DNA from: Gordonia effusa NBRC 100432
GTDB lineage: Bacteria; Actinomycetota; Actinomycetes; Mycobacteriales; Mycobacteriaceae
Assembly: GCF_000241305.1 (NCBI RefSeq)
Contig: NZ_BAEH01000018.1
Coordinates: 62,001-126,000 of the forward strand
DNA length: 64,000 bases
Reading direction: 5' to 3'
The notes under the pieces are model-generated. The model had not been told where the DNA came from, searched no databases, and worked only from the letters and a program-made list of their open reading frames with translations. The position numbers and the translations under genes are program-made. Shown in pieces: positions 59,806 to 64,000 of the stretch. The stretch's first letter is position 1; every line of letters starts with the position of its first letter.

Positions 59806-61151
59806 CGGTTGTCTCCCAACGATTCCAAAGCGGTATCGGTCATTCGGCGCAGCACCACGAGCGTTACCAGGACAAGAGCTGCGGGCAGTACCGAGAATCC
59901 GATGACGATTCCCCACGCCGCAGTGTCCGGTTGAGCCACCGTCTCGTCGCCGCTCGACGAAATGAATCCGGTCGCGGCGAGCACCGCCAAGAATGCCGCG
60001 GGCCCAAGCGCCAAACCTACTGCCTCACATGCCGTCCACAATCCCGATATCGCCCCACCCTGGTCAGCACCCACTCGATCCGAACGTTCATCGATGATGT
60101 CGGGCAAGAGTGCGAGTGGGAAGATCTGCATCCCGGCGTACCCGGCGCCGGCAATGCAGATCGGCACATATACCCACGGTCCGTCCCACCAGCCAGCGCC
60201 GAGCAGAGCTAGCATAGCCACCGCGAAAATAACTGATGCCCAACGCAATGCGGCCAACTTCCCGATTCGTTGGCCGATGAAAGACCACACCGGCATCACC
60301 ACGATCGCGGGTGCGACTAGCGCGACGAACAGCAGCGTGACCGCGCCGTCACGTTCGAGCACATACTTCGCCAGGTACGGTGCTCCGGCCAATGGAATCG
60401 CCGAGGCCAGCGCCTGAATCACATAGACGGACAATAGAATCGGGAATCGTCCGCCGTCGGTGACAGCGCTGAACGCAGCCCGGTATGAGCCGTGCGGAGA
60501 CGTCTCGCGGTGCGGAATGGCCCTCCGCCAGGCGGCCCAGAGAGTCGCGAGAAGCATTCCGGCACTTATCAATAGGCCGACAGCCAGGCCCATCACGGCG
60601 TACCCGGGGGCGCCGCCAACCGCATCACGTATTGCCGGGCCACCAGCGCCGACCACCAGGATGGTCGCCGCGAGAACCGCGATACGACCGGACACCAGCC
60701 GGGTACGTTCGTGGTAATCGTCGGTCAGATCGGCGGGTAGCGCGATGTAGGGCACCTGAAAACAGCTGAACGCCACCGCGGTCAACGAGAAGGCGACTAG
60801 CACCCAGATCGCGGCGGCCCACGGCGGCCAAGCTGTCGGAGCCGAGAAGGTAAGTAGGAAAAGTGGCGCGATGGCCAAGGCGCCCAACAGCATAAGTCGC
60901 CGTCTGGTCCCTATCCGTTGCATATCGGCATCACTACGTGACCCGATAACCGGATTGAGCACCACGTCGATAATCTTCGGCAAGAGCACCACGAATGATG
61001 CGAGGATCGCGGTGACGGCCAGCGTGTCGGTCAGATAAAAGGCGAGTACCAACCCCGGAAGCACACCGAATCCGCCGGTGCCGACGCTTCCTGCGGCGTA
61101 CCCGACGTAGGTAAGTCGTGAGATGTGCTGGGTGCCAGTGGAACTGGTCAC
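59802..61151 (-). CDS. GPH-type MFS transporter
   Basis: 449 residues with twelve helices. The pattern of glycoside-pentoside-hexuronide:cation symporters (MelB-like) can be seen in YAAGSVGTGGFGVLPGLVLAFYLTD, DVVLNPVIGSRSDADMQRIGTRRRLMLLGALAIAP and AFSCFQVPYIALPADLTDDYHERTRLVSGR. GTG 61151 overlaps the stop of the upstream gene (GTGA). Some relatives move sugars and others drugs or lipids; the substrate cannot be named. It lies between a secreted hydrolase-like gene and a PLP enzyme. Confidence 0.85.
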   Translation of the reverse strand: MTSSTGTQHISRLTYVGYAAGSVGTGGFGVLPGLVLAFYLTDTLAVTAILASFVVLLPKIIDVVLNPVIGSRSDADMQRIGTRRRLMLLGALAIAPLFLLTFSAPTAWPPWAAAIWVLVAFSLTAVAFSCFQVPYIALPADLTDDYHERTRLVSGRIAVLAATILVVGAGGPAIRDAVGGAPGYAVMGLAVGLLISAGMLLATLWAAWRRAIPHRETSPHGSYRAAFSAVTDGGRFPILLSVYVIQALASAIPLAGAPYLAKYVLERDGAVTLLFVALVAPAIVVMPVWSFIGQRIGKLAALRWASVIFAVAMLALLGAGWWDGPWVYVPICIAGAGYAGMQIFPLALLPDIIDERSDRVGADQGGAISGLWTACEAVGLALGPAAFLAVLAATGFISSSGDETVAQPDTAAWGIVIGFSVLPAALVLVTLVVLRRMTDTALESLGDNR

Positions 61152-63064
61152 CGCCGGTAAGCTTCCACACGTTCCCACATCCGGGTATAGGCCTCCGCCG
61201 CGCGGAAGAGATCACTCACCACGTCAGGACCATCTGGCCCCGCCTGGATGCGCAGGCTCTCGATCCAGTCGGGCAGCAACCCGTAATGCGCGGTACCGTC
61301 GGTATTCACATCGAAGTAGCGGGTTCCGGTGTGTTGCTTACCGATTCGACTGCCGCCGTCTGCGCTGACATACGGGTAGCGTACCGGCGAGGTCCGCGCC
61401 GACGGCCGCGGATGTGCCTGCTTCCCAAGCCCTCCCATGTCCGGGCCGAAGCCTAAACCGAAGTAGTACTTGGAACTGTGCTGTGCGCGAAGCACTTTCC
61501 ACGCCGACAGAAAGTCCGGCGGCATATCACCATGCCGGCCGATCTCCCCGGGATCAGCCTGCGCGGGTGTTGCGAACAGCCCTACGATTCCACCATCGGC
61601 CAGAATTCGTCGATAGTTGGTCTTGTCAGTCCACGTATGCGACGACACGACGCCGGGATAGCCACGAGAACTGACCAGGTCGAGCACCCGAGTCGCGGAC
61701 TTCACGCTGAGATGATCGACGTCGATCACCATATGTCGCTTGATGATTCCGGCAACGGTGTACTCGCCCAGTGAGGTGAGCCCTCGCACATTGCACTGGT
61801 TGCGCGGATAGCCGACGACGGGGTTGTCACGCTGTGCGGTACGGCAACGCTCGGTCTGCCACGGATGGCCGGTGGCGAGGACTTCGCCAGCATTGACCGC
61901 GACGCCGGTGGTGCCCTGATCGAATCGAGTGCCACCCAACGCGTTGTCGAACTTGTGGGTGAGGATAATCTGTCGAATCCCCATGGCGCTCAACTCGTTC
62001 AGGCTCCGGTCGATGGCAGCGGCAGAACACGAGCGACCGGTCTCCCGGCAACCGAACGGTTCGGATACCTCAATGCCAAGTGTCACGGCGACCTTGCCCG
62101 CCGCAATGACGCGTCGTGCGTCGGCGGCGGTCGAGACAATCCGCAAGAAGCCCTTGCCGGGTCCACCGGCTTGCGCATCGACGTAGCTCTGCAGGCCGAG
62201 CAGCATCCGGTGTTGAATGCGCACCGACTCCATCTCGTCACACGGCTGATCCCGCAGCGGATAGCGTTCGCAGAGAATGCGATTCTGAACGTAGTAGTTC
62301 TGAATCATGCGCAGGCCCGACCGCCAGGCTCGTTCGATCCATCGGTAGTACGTCTGCTGGTGAGTCAGTGAATCCCAACGGGGCCAACCAGAGAAGGACG
62401 GCCAGCCGGAGGTGTCATGCGGGCCTGGTCGGGACAGCACCATCTCACCGATCGCCGGGAGGCCGGCCGGCTGGTGGTCGGGGCAGTCACGTAGTGCCGC
62501 CACTATTCCGAGCGGGCTATACGGTGTGCCGCAGAGCAATTCGCCACCAAGGTACTGGCTGGCCATCAGGTGCGCATGTGAGTCGACGAAGCCGCGGAGA
62601 TTGCCAGCACTATCGGTACCGGCAAACGGGGTCCCGGAAACATTCAGCTCGGCCTCCGGAAACGGCCGACAGCCAGTAGCAAAATCGATCCGGACACCGT
62701 TGTGGGACAAGGGTAGAGCCGACGATGTCAGTCGAAATCTGTTGCCGATGCGCCCGATCGACCAGACCGATCGCGACGACGGTGTGGACGAGGCCACGAA
62801 ACCGCGCGAGGTATCGGCGTCGACGATTTTCCCGTCGGTGCGATACAGAAGGAATTGCCCCAGTGCGGCTGCCTTCGCCGTCAGGGGACCTGCGCCGATC
62901 TGATGTCCGGCGGCGTCGCTGAGTTTCAGACATCGCCCGGCCAAGTCGTATGCCGGCGACGCAAGCGGTGCGGCACTGGCCGTCGGAGCGTAGATGGCAC
63001 CACAGACAACCCCGACGATCATCATCACGACGACGGGCAGCCGCCATCGGTACCCGAATCGCAT
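61148..63064 (-). CDS. Secreted M19-like amidohydrolase (membrane-dipeptidase fold)
   Basis: 638 residues from ATG 63064, with a signal peptide (WRLPVVVMMIVGVVCGAIYAPTASA). The N-terminal 150 residues form a separate domain. From about 150 a TIM-barrel hydrolase appears: NLRGFVDSHAHLMASQYLGG (first metal His pair), GIEVSEPFGCRE, RQIILTHKFDNALGG, HMVIDVDHLSVKSATRVLD and VVSSHTWTD, GLFATPAQADPG. This is the order of metal ligands in M19 dipeptidases. Cysteine-rich exported protein. It leads the coupled transporter and decarboxylase genes. Substrate unknown. Confidence 0.78.
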   Translation of the reverse strand: MRFGYRWRLPVVVMMIVGVVCGAIYAPTASAAPLASPAYDLAGRCLKLSDAAGHQIGAGPLTAKAAALGQFLLYRTDGKIVDADTSRGFVASSTPSSRSVWSIGRIGNRFRLTSSALPLSHNGVRIDFATGCRPFPEAELNVSGTPFAGTDSAGNLRGFVDSHAHLMASQYLGGELLCGTPYSPLGIVAALRDCPDHQPAGLPAIGEMVLSRPGPHDTSGWPSFSGWPRWDSLTHQQTYYRWIERAWRSGLRMIQNYYVQNRILCERYPLRDQPCDEMESVRIQHRMLLGLQSYVDAQAGGPGKGFLRIVSTAADARRVIAAGKVAVTLGIEVSEPFGCRETGRSCSAAAIDRSLNELSAMGIRQIILTHKFDNALGGTRFDQGTTGVAVNAGEVLATGHPWQTERCRTAQRDNPVVGYPRNQCNVRGLTSLGEYTVAGIIKRHMVIDVDHLSVKSATRVLDLVSSRGYPGVVSSHTWTDKTNYRRILADGGIVGLFATPAQADPGEIGRHGDMPPDFLSAWKVLRAQHSSKYYFGLGFGPDMGGLGKQAHPRPSARTSPVRYPYVSADGGSRIGKQHTGTRYFDVNTDGTAHYGLLPDWIESLRIQAGPDGPDVVSDLFRAAEAYTRMWERVEAYRR

Positions 63065-63141
63065 CTGGGCAGTCTGCCATCTGAGGCCATTCGGCGGGCG
63101 GGTTTTGGTCACCGCGACCGAAACCAGGCAAAGCCGATGCC

Positions 63142-64000
63142 TCAAAAGCGGCGCAGCCGTTTGGTCTTCGCGTTAGGTGCGTTGCGATTTGCCGACTCGT
63201 CGTAATCTTCGGTCAGGCACATCGAGCGCAGCACATTGTGGAATACCACCAGGCCATAGATATTTGGTGCGCTGATGATTCCCGAACTGCGCGGCAACAT
63301 ATCTCCGGTGATATTCAGACCGGGAAACAGCAGATTGGCGGCTTGTGCCGCCGGATCTACTCCCGCGTTATCCCAGGCGACGATCAGCAGATGCGTCGAG
63401 ATCGCGTAGGCGTAGTACGCCGCCGTGAGCGACTTGGTCACCGACAGATCTGACAACGACTTGGTCTTCGAGAAGTCGGCTCCATCGTGGTAGTTATGGG
63501 TCAATCCGATCGCGATATCCGACGGCGCGCCACCGACGTAGGGCACCAGGCTGAGGACGCTCGAGAGAATCGTCTCGGCGGTGTTGAAGTCCGCGGGGTC
63601 CGCCGGAATCATGTTGTGCGGCACCTTCGCCCGCTTCATGCCGTCCTGTAACTGCTGTGTCAGCCGCACGATCTGCTTATCTACCCTCGGGTCTTTGTTG
63701 AGGTAGCGCAGGTAGTTCGACGTCCGGGTCGCGATTCGGGACAACGGCAGCGTCCCGATCGATGGGCAATGGTCCGGATCAGCCAGCATCACCTGTCCGG
63801 CAAGGTCTTTCACGATTCCCGGTACGTCTCGGGTAAAGGTGAGATCTTTGATCGGCTTTCCCGCCTGGTCTTTCTCGGCCTTGGTGACCGAGACGATGCA
63901 GGAGTCGATCAGTTTGGCGGAGATTGCCTTGTAGAGCTGCGTCGCCGCAAAGATGCCCAGGAAGATCGGCAGGGTAACCAGTGTGCCGATGCTGATCGGA
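63142..64000 (-). CDS. Membrane-anchored hypothetical protein (5' end beyond window)
   Basis: The frame enters from the right edge and stops at 63142; at least 285 codons are seen. A GTG at 63813 lies in frame, but the frame is open and hydrophobic upstream (ISIGTLVTLPIFLGIFAATQLYKAISAKLIDSC, a membrane helix), so the true start is outside. The exported part has no motif I recognise (SIGTLPLSRIATRTSNYLRYLNKDPRVDKQIVRLTQQLQDGM; VPYVGGAPSDIAIGLTHNYHDGADF). It ends 77 bp before the M19-like gene and may be in the same transcript. Confidence 0.7.
   Translation of the reverse strand, partial: PISIGTLVTLPIFLGIFAATQLYKAISAKLIDSCIVSVTKAEKDQAGKPIKDLTFTRDVPGIVKDLAGQVMLADPDHCPSIGTLPLSRIATRTSNYLRYLNKDPRVDKQIVRLTQQLQDGMKRAKVPHNMIPADPADFNTAETILSSVLSLVPYVGGAPSDIAIGLTHNYHDGADFSKTKSLSDLSVTKSLTAAYYAYAISTHLLIVAWDNAGVDPAAQAANLLFPGLNITGDMLPRSSGIISAPNIYGLVVFHNVLRSMCLTEDYDESANRNAPNAKTKRLRRF

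Overview
The window is about 62% GC and reads as chromosomal DNA of a mycolic-acid actinobacterium (order Mycobacteriales). The evidence is a block collinear with the Mycobacterium tuberculosis Rv0226c-Rv0244c neighbourhood: an Rv0226c-like membrane protein (partial), DUF3068 protein, acyltransferase 3, aftD, a DUF2613 peptide, lpqI, a TetR regulator, htdX, fabG4, fadA2 and fadE5. Genus cannot be fixed from the sequence. Family assignments come from recognising motifs and gene order by eye; no database search was run.

Layout. 1-4055: envelope genes (Rv0226c-like protein, a flippase-like protein, DUF3068, acyltransferase). 4083-7599: a compact three-gene operon predicted to convert L-arginine to 4-aminobutyrate and urea (2-monooxygenase, amidase, ureohydrolase), inserted between the acyltransferase and aftD. 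7641-13934: aftD with its DUF2613 partner, a universal stress protein and the glucosaminidase lipoprotein LpqI. 14031-18596: TetR regulator, htdX-fabG4 and divergent fadA2. 18871-25139: VanW-like envelope protein, a short-chain dehydrogenase, a small membrane protein, a DUF222/HNH endonuclease of the 13E12 type and a hipBA module. 25246-28238: fadE5, endonuclease IV and a small unknown protein. 28300-34936: mostly single genes (DUF6153-DUF305 pair, DUF4185 arabinanase candidate, thioesterase, HdeD-like, DUF5709, ClpC2-like, DUF2236 oxygenase). 35044-37942: TetR and egtB-egtD (ergothioneine). 38047-44255: a small membrane protein, then dipeptide ABC operon 1 (permease, permease, double ATPase, binding lipoprotein). 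44258-49948: DUF418/TetR pair, SnoaL-like and SCO6745-like pair, a DMT-type membrane protein and an ATP-grasp ligase. 50238-56542: a Tat-exported metallophosphoesterase and dipeptide ABC operon 2 on the minus strand. 56766-58170: DUF1801 protein, a putative toxin-antitoxin pair and tRNA-Gly(CCC). 58327-64000: a coupled minus-strand run of a secreted M19-like protein, GPH-type transporter and PLP-dependent decarboxylase, plus a membrane protein cut by the window end.

How genes work together. One palindrome (TTACT-N4-RGTAA) lies in front of the lipid-locus TetR gene, between fabG4 and fadA2, and in front of fadE5, so these genes look like one small regulon for acyl-CoA metabolism. AftD builds arabinan and the DUF4185 protein probably cuts it. 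Several regulator genes carry their own palindromic operators (ClpC2-like, the TetR beside DUF2236, the TetR beside DUF418, and the putative toxin-antitoxin pair).

Non-coding structure includes two clusters of a shared GGTCGAG...GTATCGAGACC repeat family (21-bp period at 14.7 kb, exact 43-bp period at 50.0 kb), a 23-bp perfect inverted repeat beside the tRNA gene, a nested inverted repeat at 57.15-57.22 kb, and clear hairpin terminators between several convergent genes. There is no prophage, insertion sequence, rRNA or CRISPR array. No stretch without a gene exceeds 300 bases; the longest, 49949-50237, holds the 43-bp repeats and a long hairpin.
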